Part shown: positions 16,212 to 24,320 of the stretch, one piece after another
Position numbering within the stretch: position 1 is the stretch's first letter
How the letters are laid out: every line of letters begins with the position of its first letter
Source of the DNA: an uncultured Agathobaculum sp.
GTDB lineage: Bacteria > Bacillota > Clostridia > Oscillospirales > Butyricicoccaceae
DNA: 37,457 nucleotides
Direction: 5' to 3'
Assembly (NCBI RefSeq): GCF_944384735.1
Contig: NZ_CALWUN010000021.1
Span: 1-37,457, forward strand
Notes under the pieces: generated by a model
Told to the model about the DNA's origin: nothing
Database searches by the model: none
Seen by the model: the letters and a program-made list of their open reading frames with translations, nothing else
Position numbers and translations under genes: made by a program

Positions 16212-17498
16212 TTACTGGTTGAGCAGGGCGGTGTAGGAAGCAGCGTTGTCGGTCTTCACCATGTTGATGGCGAAAGCGTCGTATGCGCTCGGATTGCTCA
16301 GGCGGTTGGTGATGTTGGCCTCGGTCTGGCCGTCGCCGCCGATGTACTCGACCTTCAGGTTGAGCAGGTCGTCGTAGTTCTGGAGCAGCGGCTGGTAAGT
16401 AGCGCTCAGGAAGTTATCCGCCGCGTTGTAGATGTTCAGCCATACGCTCTTCTCCGGGTGCGCGGAAGCATCCAGCTGGTTGCCGACAGGCCCGTAAACC
16501 TTGGTGGAGTCGGTGAACTCGGTGTAGTTGTCCGCCGTAACCGCTACGTTCAGGGCGTAGTAGGAGCGGGCCGCCTCGTCGTAGTAGTAAACGTCGTCGG
16601 TCAGCACGTTGCCGGCGTCATCCTCGGTGCCGATGCCGGTGTCGATGTCCACGCCGTCCAGCGCGTTGCGCAGTACGCGCAGGGTCAGGTAAGCCTGTAC
16701 GTCAGCGTGCTGGCTGATGGTGCCACCGTAGCCCTCTGCGATCGCCGCAACCGCGTCAGCGTTTGCGTCGTAGCCGAAGGTCGGGACCTTGTTGGACTTG
16801 GACCATGCGTTGAACATGGACATGCCCATGCCGTCGTTGTTGGAGGCAACGATGTCGATCTGGTCGCCGAAGGAGGAAGCCCAAGTGCCGATCGCGTTAC
16901 CCGCGGTAGCAGCGTCCCAGGTCGCGCCGGCGGAGTTCTTCATCTCCTGCGAAGCGAGCTCGCGGACGATGTAGGTCTTGCCGTTGACTTCCAGGTTGCC
17001 GTCCTGTACAGCGGTCGCCGAGCCGTCAGCGTTGCTGCCGACCGGATCGCTGATGATCGCGCCGTCCTTCTCGACCGCCGTGCCGAGCGCAGCGCGGACG
17101 CCGCGGGTACGGGCGATGGAGTCGTTATGGCCGATATCGCCGATGGCGAGGACGTAGCCGATGATGCCGTCGCCGTTGCGGTCGATGGTGTCAATATTCG
17201 CCTTGACATAGTCGAGGATCATGGTACCCTGCAGCTCAGCGCCCTGATTGGCGTCGAAGCCGACATAGTAGGTATTGTCGTTAAACTGCAGCGCAGACAT
17301 ATCCAGCTCGCCGGTAGAGCTGTTGGACGGCTGACGGTTGAACCAAACCAGCGGCTTATCCTTGTTGGCGACCTCTGCGGTCTCGGAGGTGCCGCCCTGA
17401 TCGTCCGTCGCCGGCGCATCGTTGCCACCCGAAGAGCAGGCTGCGAGGCTGAATACCATAGCACCTGCCAGTGCCAGAGCGAGTAATCTTTTCTTCAT
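16212..17498 (-). CDS. mglB: Galactose/glucose-binding lipoprotein of the ABC transporter
   Basis: A 428-residue extracellular sugar-binding lipoprotein. Residues 1-21 are a lipoprotein signal (MKKRLLALALAG...FSLAAC) with the lipidated Cys at 21, then a Gly/Ser/Asp-rich linker. The mature part is a Peripla_BP_4 fold with an EF-hand-like calcium loop DRNGDGIIGY, as in E. coli MglB, and NNDGMGMSMFNAW in the hinge and sugar site. It is longer than E. coli MglB (332 residues) because of the linker and an acidic insertion (GTEDDAGNVLTDD). AAGGAGAAAAGGAGAA precedes the ATG, a very strong ribosome site suited to a highly expressed binding protein. Its own promoter is at 17570-17598. Confidence 0.93.
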   Translation of the reverse strand: MKKRLLALALAGAMVFSLAACSSGGNDAPATDDQGGTSETAEVANKDKPLVWFNRQPSNSSTGELDMSALQFNDNTYYVGFDANQGAELQGTMILDYVKANIDTIDRNGDGIIGYVLAIGDIGHNDSIARTRGVRAALGTAVEKDGAIISDPVGSNADGSATAVQDGNLEVNGKTYIVRELASQEMKNSAGATWDAATAGNAIGTWASSFGDQIDIVASNNDGMGMSMFNAWSKSNKVPTFGYDANADAVAAIAEGYGGTISQHADVQAYLTLRVLRNALDGVDIDTGIGTEDDAGNVLTDDVYYYDEAARSYYALNVAVTADNYTEFTDSTKVYGPVGNQLDASAHPEKSVWLNIYNAADNFLSATYQPLLQNYDDLLNLKVEYIGGDGQTEANITNRLSNPSAYDAFAINMVKTDNAASYTALLNQ

Positions 17499-17569
17499 AG
17501 TGATTCTCCTTTTCTCCTTTTTCTCTCAGAAGGGAGGGACTCTCCAGACCGCCCTTCCTCTTGTTTTTC

Positions 17570-17598
17570 ATTGTACAGGAAGCAGTTCGGAAAAACAA
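17570..17598 (-). promoter_or_regulatory. Promoter of mglBAC
   Basis: Read leftward: TTGTTT (complement of 17593-17598), a 17-base spacer, TACAAT (complement of 17570-17575). Transcription would start near 17563, about 65 bases before the mglB ATG. The weak -35 fits a promoter that needs an activator, such as the AraC-type regulator encoded upstream. Confidence 0.65.
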
Positions 17599-17599
17599 G

Positions 17600-17687
17600 G
17601 TGAAAAATCACTGTAGAGGGAGAAATTTTTATGGAAACCTGCGTGTGCCTCCAAATTTTCCAGCAGCTAAAATGTGCAGATTGCACA
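17600..17687. promoter_or_regulatory. Two small palindromes upstream of the mglB promoter
   Basis: GTGA-N4-TCAC (17600-17611) abuts the -35 element, and TGTGCA-N3-TGCACA (17673-17687) lies about 75 bases farther up, directly after the stop of the lipoprotein gene. Either may be an operator. The second could instead be a weak terminator hairpin, since leftward it is followed by TTTT. Confidence 0.3.
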
Positions 17688-17689
17688 AT

Positions 17690-18658
17690 TTAATCCAAGT
17701 CAAAGGCGAACAGCACCTTCTGGCTGTCCTCTTCGAACAGGTTCTCCCGGTCGACGATCTGCGTCGAGGTATCCACGATGCGCGCCAGCTCGCCGGTCTG
17801 CCCGCTCAGCAGCCGGTAGGCGCTCTCCACGCCGAGATAGCCCATGGCGTACGGGTTCTGCACGACCAGCGCGTCCACCGTGCCCTCCTGCAGGGCGTCC
17901 ACGGTGGCGACGTTGGAGTCGAACCCCACCAGGAACACGCTGTCCGCCAGCCCCAGCTGCTCGACCGCGCGGGCGGCGCCCACGCTGGTCGGCTCGTTGA
18001 AGGCGATGAGCACGTTGATTTCGGGGTGCTCCCGCAGCAGCGCCGCGGTGTCGGCCTTGGCGTACTCCGCCTCGGCCAGCGTGTTGATGACGCTGACAAT
18101 CTCGGCGCGGCCGCTTGCCGTCAGCACCTCGCGCGCGCCGCGCTCGCGCTCCTGCCCGTTGGCGCTGCTGATATCATAATTGACGACCCCTACCCGCAGC
18201 GTCCCGTCCACCCGGTCGAGCGCCGCCTGCGCCGCCATCTGGCCGGCGGCGTAGTTATCCGTGCCGATGTAGGTGCTGACCGCGTCGGACGCGACGTTGC
18301 TGTCAATGGCAACGATCTTGACCCCCGCCCTGGAGGCGGCGTCGATCGCGACGGCGTTGTTTTCGTAGTCGATGGCGGAAAACACGATCGCCTGCGCACC
18401 CGCGCGCACCGCCTCATCGACCATCTGGTTCTGCGCAGCGTAGTCCTCCTCGGCGTCCGGGCCGGTGATGGACAGCGTCAGGTTGTATTCGGTCGCGGCG
18501 GCCTCCGCCCCGGCAAACACCGACAGCCAGAACTCGGTCTCGGTCGATTTGACCACGAGCGCGACCGTATGCTGCTGGGCATAGTCCGTGCCGCCCGCGC
18601 AGCCGGACAGCAGGCAGAGCAGCGCCGCGCACGCGGCCGCTCCCCTATTTCGTCTCAT
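17690..18658 (-). CDS. Sugar-binding lipoprotein, likely sensing partner of the adjacent kinase
   Basis: A 322-residue protein with a short lipoprotein signal ending LLSGC and a Peripla_BP_4 ribose/galactose-type binding fold (VALVVKSTETEFW at the N-terminus, AIVFSAIDYENN, IDSNVASDAVSTYIGTDN, FNEPTSVGAARA, VGFDSN). Its ATG overlaps the end of the kinase gene by 14 bases and no permease or ATPase gene follows it directly, so it belongs with the two-component genes. In Clostridium beijerinckii a lipoprotein of this kind, XylFII, binds xylose and activates the LytS kinase. By analogy this one probably reports galactose or a related sugar to the kinase. The ligand itself is inferred from the neighbouring mgl and gal genes. 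Confidence 0.85.
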   Translation of the reverse strand: MRRNRGAAACAALLCLLSGCAGGTDYAQQHTVALVVKSTETEFWLSVFAGAEAAATEYNLTLSITGPDAEEDYAAQNQMVDEAVRAGAQAIVFSAIDYENNAVAIDAASRAGVKIVAIDSNVASDAVSTYIGTDNYAAGQMAAQAALDRVDGTLRVGVVNYDISSANGQERERGAREVLTASGRAEIVSVINTLAEAEYAKADTAALLREHPEINVLIAFNEPTSVGAARAVEQLGLADSVFLVGFDSNVATVDALQEGTVDALVVQNPYAMGYLGVESAYRLLSGQTGELARIVDTSTQIVDRENLFEEDSQKVLFAFDLD

Positions 18659-20363
18659 AGTCCCCCTCCTGTATCTTGGGCATGCGGATCTCGACGCAGG
18701 TGCCCTCGTCCGGTTCGCTGGTGATGTGCAGCCCGTACTGCCTGCCGAAGTAGATTTGCAGCCGGTCGTTGACGTTGCGGATGCCGATGCCCGTCCGGTC
18801 CTGCTGCCCCTGCTTGAGCACGGTGCGGATCATCTCCTCGCTCATGCCGACGCCATTGTCACGCACGGTGAACACAATGTCCTGCCCGTCCTGCCGCACC
18901 TGCACGGTGATGCAGCCCTCGTCGACCAACAAATCCAGGCCGTGGTTGATGGCGTTTTCGATGATCGGCTGCAGCGTGATCTTGTTGCAGTAGTATTCCA
19001 GACAGGCTGGGTCGACGTCAAACTGATAGGTGAACTGGTTCTTATAACGGTATTTCTGGATTTGCAGGTAGCTCTCCGCGTGCTCGATCTCCTTGGCGAT
19101 CGGGATCAGCTCATGCCCCTTGCTGATGCTGATGCGGAACAGCCGCGCCAGTGCATGGATCATTTTGACCGCGTCGGCGTTGCGCCCCTGCTCGCACATC
19201 CAAGCGATCGAATCCAGCGTGTTATAGAGGAAATGCGGGTTGATCTGCGCCTGCAGGGCCTTCAGCTCGGTCTTGCGCAGGTTGACCTCCTCCTCGCGCA
19301 CCGTGGTCATCAGCTGCTGGATACGCCCCACCATGTGCTCAAACGAGCCGGACAGCTCCTGCACCTCGCGCGTGCCGCCGACCGGGCGGTAGGTGAAGTG
19401 GTCGGCATCGCTCTCAAAGCGCTCCATCGCCCCGGCCAGCCCGCGCAGCGGACGCGCCAGCAGGCGGGACAGCAGCACGCTGATCAGCACCGCGGCCGCC
19501 AGCAGCACGGCAAACAGCGACAGCGACAGGCGGAGCATCTCCTGAAAGCTGCGGTTGACCAGCTCGTCGACATAGCTGACGCCCACGACGCGCCAATCGC
19601 TGCCCGCCACACTGGTGAGCGAGTAGATGACCGTATCGTCGGCGTAAGAGCCATCCTCCAGCGCGGCCAGCGCGGTCGTGTCCTCAGCCTTGAGCCCGGC
19701 GTATAGCAGCTGCTGCTGCGGATGGTAAATGATATTGCCCTGCTTGTCCATCAGGAAGCAGTAACCGCGCTGGCCGATACTCACCGTATTGATATGGTCG
19801 GAAATATTGGAAAAACTCAGGTCGAGCGACACCCATGCAGTCTGGTTACCCGATACCAGCGGGATGGTCATGGTGACCACCCATGGATAGTACCCCTCGA
19901 ACAGGCTTTCCACATGCGGCGCGGTCATATAAGCCCCGCCCGCGCTGCGCGCCCGCTCCAGATCGAACGACAGGTTCTGGTAGACCGGCTCGCGCGGCTC
20001 GTGGCCCAGGCACCAGCAGTCGAGCAGCTTGCCGGAGGGCGAGTAGCCTGTCACCGCCACCACATCCGGGCGGAAGGTCAGAAAGGCGTTGAGCAGCCGG
20101 TCGCGGTTTTCCGCGCTCTCCATCATGGACTGCTCCACCACCGTCATGGCCTGCCTCATGCCTTGCAGATAGGTGCCGACCGTGCTGGACACCTGCGAAA
20201 CCGCCTGCGCGCTGCTGGTCAGCGCGCCCTGCACCATGGCGCTGCGGTACCGGTTGAGGAAAAACAGCATGCAGCAGCACAGGATGACCGCCACCACGCC
20301 GACCACCATCGAGACAAGGATGGTGGTGATTCGCAGCCCTGTGCGGGATACGCCCGCCTTCAA
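18645..20363 (-). CDS. Sensor histidine kinase, YesM/LytS type
   Basis: A 572-residue membrane kinase. A first helix (residues ~13-36) and a second (~278-302) flank an extracytoplasmic Cache-like sensor domain. A HAMP linker (RPLRGLAGAMERFE) follows, then the His_kinase domain with phosphoacceptor QINPHFLYNTLDS. The ATPase has NAINHG, DNGVGM and GIGIRNVNDRL. It should phosphorylate the AraC-type regulator encoded immediately before it. The start is TTG at 20363, which overlaps the regulator's TGA, with GGTGAGGGCGC upstream; no ATG occurs before the first membrane helix. The 14-base overlap with the binding lipoprotein gene supports a three-part sensor. Confidence 0.92.
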   Translation of the reverse strand: MKAGVSRTGLRITTILVSMVVGVVAVILCCCMLFFLNRYRSAMVQGALTSSAQAVSQVSSTVGTYLQGMRQAMTVVEQSMMESAENRDRLLNAFLTFRPDVVAVTGYSPSGKLLDCWCLGHEPREPVYQNLSFDLERARSAGGAYMTAPHVESLFEGYYPWVVTMTIPLVSGNQTAWVSLDLSFSNISDHINTVSIGQRGYCFLMDKQGNIIYHPQQQLLYAGLKAEDTTALAALEDGSYADDTVIYSLTSVAGSDWRVVGVSYVDELVNRSFQEMLRLSLSLFAVLLAAAVLISVLLSRLLARPLRGLAGAMERFESDADHFTYRPVGGTREVQELSGSFEHMVGRIQQLMTTVREEEVNLRKTELKALQAQINPHFLYNTLDSIAWMCEQGRNADAVKMIHALARLFRISISKGHELIPIAKEIEHAESYLQIQKYRYKNQFTYQFDVDPACLEYYCNKITLQPIIENAINHGLDLLVDEGCITVQVRQDGQDIVFTVRDNGVGMSEEMIRTVLKQGQQDRTGIGIRNVNDRLQIYFGRQYGLHITSEPDEGTCVEIRMPKIQEGDYETK

Positions 20364-21643
20364 GCGCCCTCACCCGCCCTTTCGCGGTCCAGCCGGCGGC
20401 GCATCATGCTGGGCGACTCCCCGCAGTATTTCTTAAAGCAGTAGCTGAAATAATGCTGGTCGACATAGCCGCACCGCTGGGCGATCTCCTGTATCTTGAG
20501 CGGCGAGGACATCAGCAACTCGCGGGCAGCTTCCATCCGCTTGCGGATCAGGATGGTGATAAAGGTCTCGCCCGTGTACTTTTTGATACAGGTCGACAGA
20601 TGGTTGGGGCTGACCGTCAGCATGCCGCTGAGCGATACCAGCGACAGGTCGGCATCCATATAGTGCTGGTTGATCGCGTCCATCGCGCGCTTGCACAGCA
20701 GCTCGCCCCCTTTGACGGCGGGCGCCAGATCGCTGATGAACTGCACGCCGCCCTCGGCCCGGTCGCCCTGCCGCAGCGCCTCCATCGCCTCTCGGTAGGC
20801 GTCGTGCAGCGCGGTCAGCGCGCGCGTGGCGCGGCCGACCCCGATGCGGCAGCGGCGGCCAAGCACGCGCCCGGCCATCTGGACAATCTCGTCGGCCAGG
20901 ATATGCAGGTATTTCTCCAAATCCGCCGGGCTGCCCAACAGCACGGAAATGACCTTGCCCGAGGCAAAAAAATGCGCGCCGCGCAGGTATTTGGCCGCCA
21001 GCCGGTCGACCGACGCGACAAACGACGGCGCGGTGCAGTTGCCGCCGTCCGTCTCCAGCAATGTGGACACCATGACCACATAGTACGGCCGCTCGTCCAC
21101 ATCCCGCAGCAGACCGCACTGGCGCGCATAGGATTTCAGGCGCGGCTCGCTGTCCGGCTCGGTGTATTCGTCCAGCACCAGCGGCATGAGCATGGCCGTT
21201 TGCATGTCCAGCCCGCCCGGGCTGGACGACGCCTGCCGGAACATGGCAAACTGCGCGTCAATCTTCTGCCGGATGTTCTGCAGTTCCCGGCTCAGCCCCT
21301 CCATCGTCAGCGGCTTGAGCATATAGCTGATGATATTGTACTGGATCGCCTGTTTGGCGTATTCAAAATCATCATACCCGCTGAGGAAGGCGATATTGGT
21401 CGCCGGACGGATCTCCCGCACCTGCCGCGCCAGCTCGATGCCCGAAATAAACGGCATGCGGATGTCGGTCAGCAGCAGGTCGGGCTCGTACTCCTCAACC
21501 ATTTGCAATGCGTCCAGCCCGTTGCTGGCGCTGCCCACCAGACGGAAGCCATAATCCTCCCACGGGATCATGGTGCACATCGCTTCCCTCAATTCGTCCT
21601 CATCATCCGCGACGATCACGGAATATACTGTCTTTGCGGCCAT
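20360..21643 (-). CDS. Response regulator, YesN type (receiver plus AraC DNA-binding domain)
   Basis: A 427-residue regulator. Residues 1-~120 are a receiver with the acidic pair D13-D14, phospho-acceptor D60 in LLLTDIRMP and conserved Lys in MLKPL. A middle region of about 190 residues of uncertain fold follows. The last ~100 residues are an AraC/XylS helix-turn-helix pair (LVSLSGMLTVSPNHLST; IQEIAQRCGYVDQHYFSYCFKKY). Such proteins bind direct repeats next to transporter promoters and activate on phosphorylation. Likely targets are mglB and perhaps galK. It opens the operon from a good promoter at 21735-21763, with AAGGAAGGGG about 10 bases before its ATG. Confidence 0.93.
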   Translation of the reverse strand: MAAKTVYSVIVADDEDELREAMCTMIPWEDYGFRLVGSASNGLDALQMVEEYEPDLLLTDIRMPFISGIELARQVREIRPATNIAFLSGYDDFEYAKQAIQYNIISYMLKPLTMEGLSRELQNIRQKIDAQFAMFRQASSSPGGLDMQTAMLMPLVLDEYTEPDSEPRLKSYARQCGLLRDVDERPYYVVMVSTLLETDGGNCTAPSFVASVDRLAAKYLRGAHFFASGKVISVLLGSPADLEKYLHILADEIVQMAGRVLGRRCRIGVGRATRALTALHDAYREAMEALRQGDRAEGGVQFISDLAPAVKGGELLCKRAMDAINQHYMDADLSLVSLSGMLTVSPNHLSTCIKKYTGETFITILIRKRMEAARELLMSSPLKIQEIAQRCGYVDQHYFSYCFKKYCGESPSMMRRRLDRERAGEGA

Positions 21644-21734
21644 ACTGGTATCCGCCCCTTCCTTGCAAGGTGGTATGGCAGGTGCGCGCGGCGCACCGCC
21701 CGCGACGGCAGCCCGCCATCACGTTCCTGTGCAT

Positions 21735-21763
21735 ATTATACCGAATCACACCCGCCAGCGCAA
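21735..21763 (-). promoter_or_regulatory. Promoter of the sensor operon
   Basis: Read leftward: TTGCGC (complement of 21758-21763), a 17-base spacer, TATAAT (complement of 21735-21740). Transcription would begin near 21728, leaving a leader of about 85 bases. The rest of the 21644-21889 divergent gap shows no convincing rightward promoter for feoA. Confidence 0.7.
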
Positions 21764-21889
21764 AACATTTTCTGTGCGCGGCACGCGCGCCCGCTCTCAG
21801 GGCACCACGCACACCGCCCAGGCATAGCATGGAATGACCGCTTTCCCTGCCGGAAATGCGGCCAAATCCACCGATTCGGGACTGATCAA

Positions 21890-22135
21890 ATGGACTCACA
21901 ACCCTTTTTCACCCTATCCGCGCTGGACGAAGGCGCCGAGGCGCGCGTGCGCGCGCTGCACCTTTCGGGCGGCATGCGGCGACGGCTGCAGGATCTCGGG
22001 CTGGTCGCGGGCACGCGCGTCACATGCCTGCAGCGCGCCTGCTCGGGCGACCCGACCGCCTACCGCATCCGCGGCGCGGTGATCGCGCTGCGCACGGACG
22101 ATACGGCGCGCATTGAGATCGGGGGTGCGCCGTGA
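21890..22135 (+). CDS. feoA: Ferrous iron transport protein A
   Basis: An 81-residue SH3-like cytoplasmic protein that works with FeoB in ferrous iron uptake. It shows the FeoA pattern GGMRRRLQDLGLVAGTRV, then RGAVIALRTDDTARI, the small beta-barrel. The ATG at 21890 has only a weak ribosome site (GGGACTG). Its stop overlaps the feoB GTG start by 4 bases (GTGA), the usual coupling of these genes. Confidence 0.88.
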   Translation: MDSQPFFTLSALDEGAEARVRALHLSGGMRRRLQDLGLVAGTRVTCLQRACSGDPTAYRIRGAVIALRTDDTARIEIGGAP

Positions 22136-24072
22136 GCGCGCCCCGCACCCCGGTCGTGGCGCTGATGGGCAACCCCAACGTCGGCAAATCGACCGTGTTC
22201 AACGCGCTGACCGGCGCGCGCCAGCACACCGGCAACTGGAGCGGCAAGACCGTTTCCGGCGCGCGCGGCACCATGCGCTGCGACGGGCAGGCCGTCGCGC
22301 TGGTCGACCTGCCGGGCACCTACTCGCTGCGCCCCCGCTCGGAGGAGGAGCGCATTGCGCGCGCCTTCCTCGCCGCAGGCGAGGCGGACGCGGTCGTGCT
22401 CGTCGCGGACGCGACCTGTCTGGAACGCAACCTGATCCTGATTTTGCAGACGCTCGAGCTGCTGCCGCGCGCGGTCGTCTGCCTCAACCTGATGGATGAA
22501 GCGCGCAAAAAGCGCATCCGCATTGATACGGATGCGCTGGCAAAGGAGCTTGGCGTGCCGGTCGTGCCGTGCGTGGCGCGGCGCGGGCGCGGGCTTGCCC
22601 AGCTGACGCAGGCGGTCGCGCGCGTGCTGGACGGCCGCATCACCCCGCAGCCGGCCGTCATCCGCTATCCGGCTGAAATCGAGGCCGCGGTGCGGGCGGT
22701 TGGCCTGCCACGCGCCGCCGCGCTGGACGCGCTGGCGTCCTGCCCGCCGGCAGGCATGACTGCACAGCGCCTGGACGACCTGACCACAGCCGCCGCCGCG
22801 CTGCGCGCCGAGGAGGTTGCGCTCACCTGCGTGCGCGTCCCCGCCGACGCGGACGCGCGCGACCGCCGCATCGACCGGGTGGTGCTCAGCCGCCGGTTTG
22901 GGCTGCCGCTCATGCTGCTGCTGCTCGCGGCGGTGTTCTACATCACGCTGTCCGGCGCGAACGTACCCAGCGCGTGGCTGGGCGCGCACCTGCTCGGGCT
23001 GGCGGCACCCCTCGCCGCCGCACTGACCGCGCTCGGTCTGCCGCCCGCCGCCGTCGCGCTGCTGGTCGACGGCGTGTGGCAGGTGCTTGCCACCGTCGTG
23101 TCGGTCATGCTGCCGCCAATGGCGATCTTCTTCCCGCTGTTTACGCTTTTGGAGGACGCGGGCTACCTGCCGCGCGTCGCATTCCAGCTCGACCACGCGT
23201 TCCGCCGCGCCCACGCCTGCGGCAAGCAGAGCCTGACCATGTGCATGGGTCTTGGCTGCAACGCCTGCGGTGTGACCGGCTGCCGCATTATCGATTCGCC
23301 GCGCGAGCGGCTGATCGCCATGCTGACCAACGTATTCGCGCCCTGCAACGGGCGCTTCCCGCTGCTGATCTTCCTGTGCTCCGCGTTTTTCGCCGGCAGC
23401 GCGGCGGGCGGCGCATTGATGCTGACCGCCGTGATCGCGGGGTGCGTGCTGCTGACGCTCGGCGTCTCGCGGCTGCTGAGCGCGACCGTCCTGCGGGGCA
23501 TGCCGTCCTCCTTCACCCTTGAGCTGCCGCCCTACCGTGCGCCGCAGCTCGGGCAGGTCATTGTGCGCAGCGTGTTTGACCGGACGCTGTTCGTGCTTGG
23601 CCGCGCGGCGGCGGTCGCCGCGCCCGCGGGCGCGGTGATCTGGCTGCTGGCCAACATCCAGTTTGGCGGCGCGTCCCTGTTCACCCAGCTGACCCTGCTG
23701 CTCGACCCCATGGGCCGTCTGCTGGGCTTGGATGGCGTGATCCTGCTGGCCTTTGTCCTCGCCTTCCCGGCAAACGAGCTGGTGATGCCGCTGATCGTGA
23801 TGGGCTATCTCGCCACCGGCACGCTGACCGACATCAGCGACCTTGCCGCCTTCCATACCCTGCTGGCCGCCAACGGCTGGACGGCCTGCACCGCGCTGTG
23901 CACGCTGCTGTTCTCGGTGGCGCACTGGCCATGCTCGACCACCTGTCTGACCATCTGGAAGGAAACGCGCAGCGCGCGCTGGACGCTCGCCGCCCTTGCG
24001 CTGCCGACCGCCTGCGGCATCGTGCTCTGCCTTGCCGCGCACGGCGTTTGTGCACTGCTCGGCCTTGCCTGA
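22132..24072 (+). CDS. feoB: Ferrous iron transporter B
   Basis: A 646-residue inner-membrane Fe(II) transporter. The N-terminal GTPase has G1 GNPNVGKST (residues 13-21), G3 VDLPGTYSL and G4 NLMDEA, followed by a helical domain. About 8-10 membrane helices fill residues ~255-646. The two Gate cysteine motifs are present as GLGCNACGVTGCR and FAPCNGRFP. The start is GTG overlapping the feoA stop, with GGGGG upstream. No FeoC is visible. A very stable stem-loop follows at 24114-24165. Confidence 0.95.
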   Translation: MSAPRTPVVALMGNPNVGKSTVFNALTGARQHTGNWSGKTVSGARGTMRCDGQAVALVDLPGTYSLRPRSEEERIARAFLAAGEADAVVLVADATCLERNLILILQTLELLPRAVVCLNLMDEARKKRIRIDTDALAKELGVPVVPCVARRGRGLAQLTQAVARVLDGRITPQPAVIRYPAEIEAAVRAVGLPRAAALDALASCPPAGMTAQRLDDLTTAAAALRAEEVALTCVRVPADADARDRRIDRVVLSRRFGLPLMLLLLAAVFYITLSGANVPSAWLGAHLLGLAAPLAAALTALGLPPAAVALLVDGVWQVLATVVSVMLPPMAIFFPLFTLLEDAGYLPRVAFQLDHAFRRAHACGKQSLTMCMGLGCNACGVTGCRIIDSPRERLIAMLTNVFAPCNGRFPLLIFLCSAFFAGSAAGGALMLTAVIAGCVLLTLGVSRLLSATVLRGMPSSFTLELPPYRAPQLGQVIVRSVFDRTLFVLGRAAAVAAPAGAVIWLLANIQFGGASLFTQLTLLLDPMGRLLGLDGVILLAFVLAFPANELVMPLIVMGYLATGTLTDISDLAAFHTLLAANGWTACTALCTLLFSVAHWPCSTTCLTIWKETRSARWTLAALALPTACGIVLCLAAHGVCALLGLA

Positions 24073-24113
24073 GCGCGGCGGCAGGCTCAAAAAATCCGGG
24101 CACAAATGCTGCC

Positions 24114-24165
24114 ATGGGGCGGGTTCCGGGGCTATCGCATCGCGAAGCCCCGGAACCCGCCCCAT
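24114..24165 (+). terminator. Very stable stem-loop after feoB
   Basis: A 20-bp perfect stem (ATGGGGCGGGTTCCGGGGCT and its complement) with a 12-base loop. Only TTT follows, so termination may be partial or the stem may protect the message. The remaining part of the 24073-24320 gap holds the udp control region. Confidence 0.65.
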
Positions 24166-24231
24166 TTCCGCGCAAAGCGGCAAATCGCCCTTGATTCCCA
24201 TCTGCATCACCGGCTTGTCCCCTCCCTCACC

Positions 24232-24250
24232 GTGATATGACGTGTGTCAT
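24232..24250. promoter_or_regulatory. Crp/Fnr-type operator, site 1 (udp)
   Basis: ATGAC-GTGT-GTCAT (24237-24250), a perfect 5+5 palindrome preceded by GTGATAT. Its centre (24243.5) is 29.5 bases before the -10-like TACACT at 24273-24278, which puts it at about -41.5, the class II activator position. It shares the TGAC-N4-GTCA core, the GTGATAT lead and the same spacing with the site at 25943-25954. Confidence 0.6.
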
Positions 24251-24272
24251 TCCTCCTTGCGCCAAAACGCGG

Positions 24273-24283
24273 TACACTACAAT
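24273..24283 (+). promoter_or_regulatory. -10 region of the udp promoter
   Basis: TACACT (24273-24278) and an overlapping TACAAT (24278-24283) are both usable -10 hexamers. Neither has a good -35, as expected of an activator-dependent promoter. Confidence 0.5.
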
Positions 24284-24320
24284 CAAGTAGAGAGTAAAAA
24301 TTGAAAAGGAGGAAACCATC

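Noticed and set aside
22060-24210. 716-codon open frame on the minus strand across feoB
   Set aside because: A shadow of the GC-rich feoB gene: its product is His/Arg/Gln-rich without recognisable domains, and feoB on the plus strand has all its motifs.
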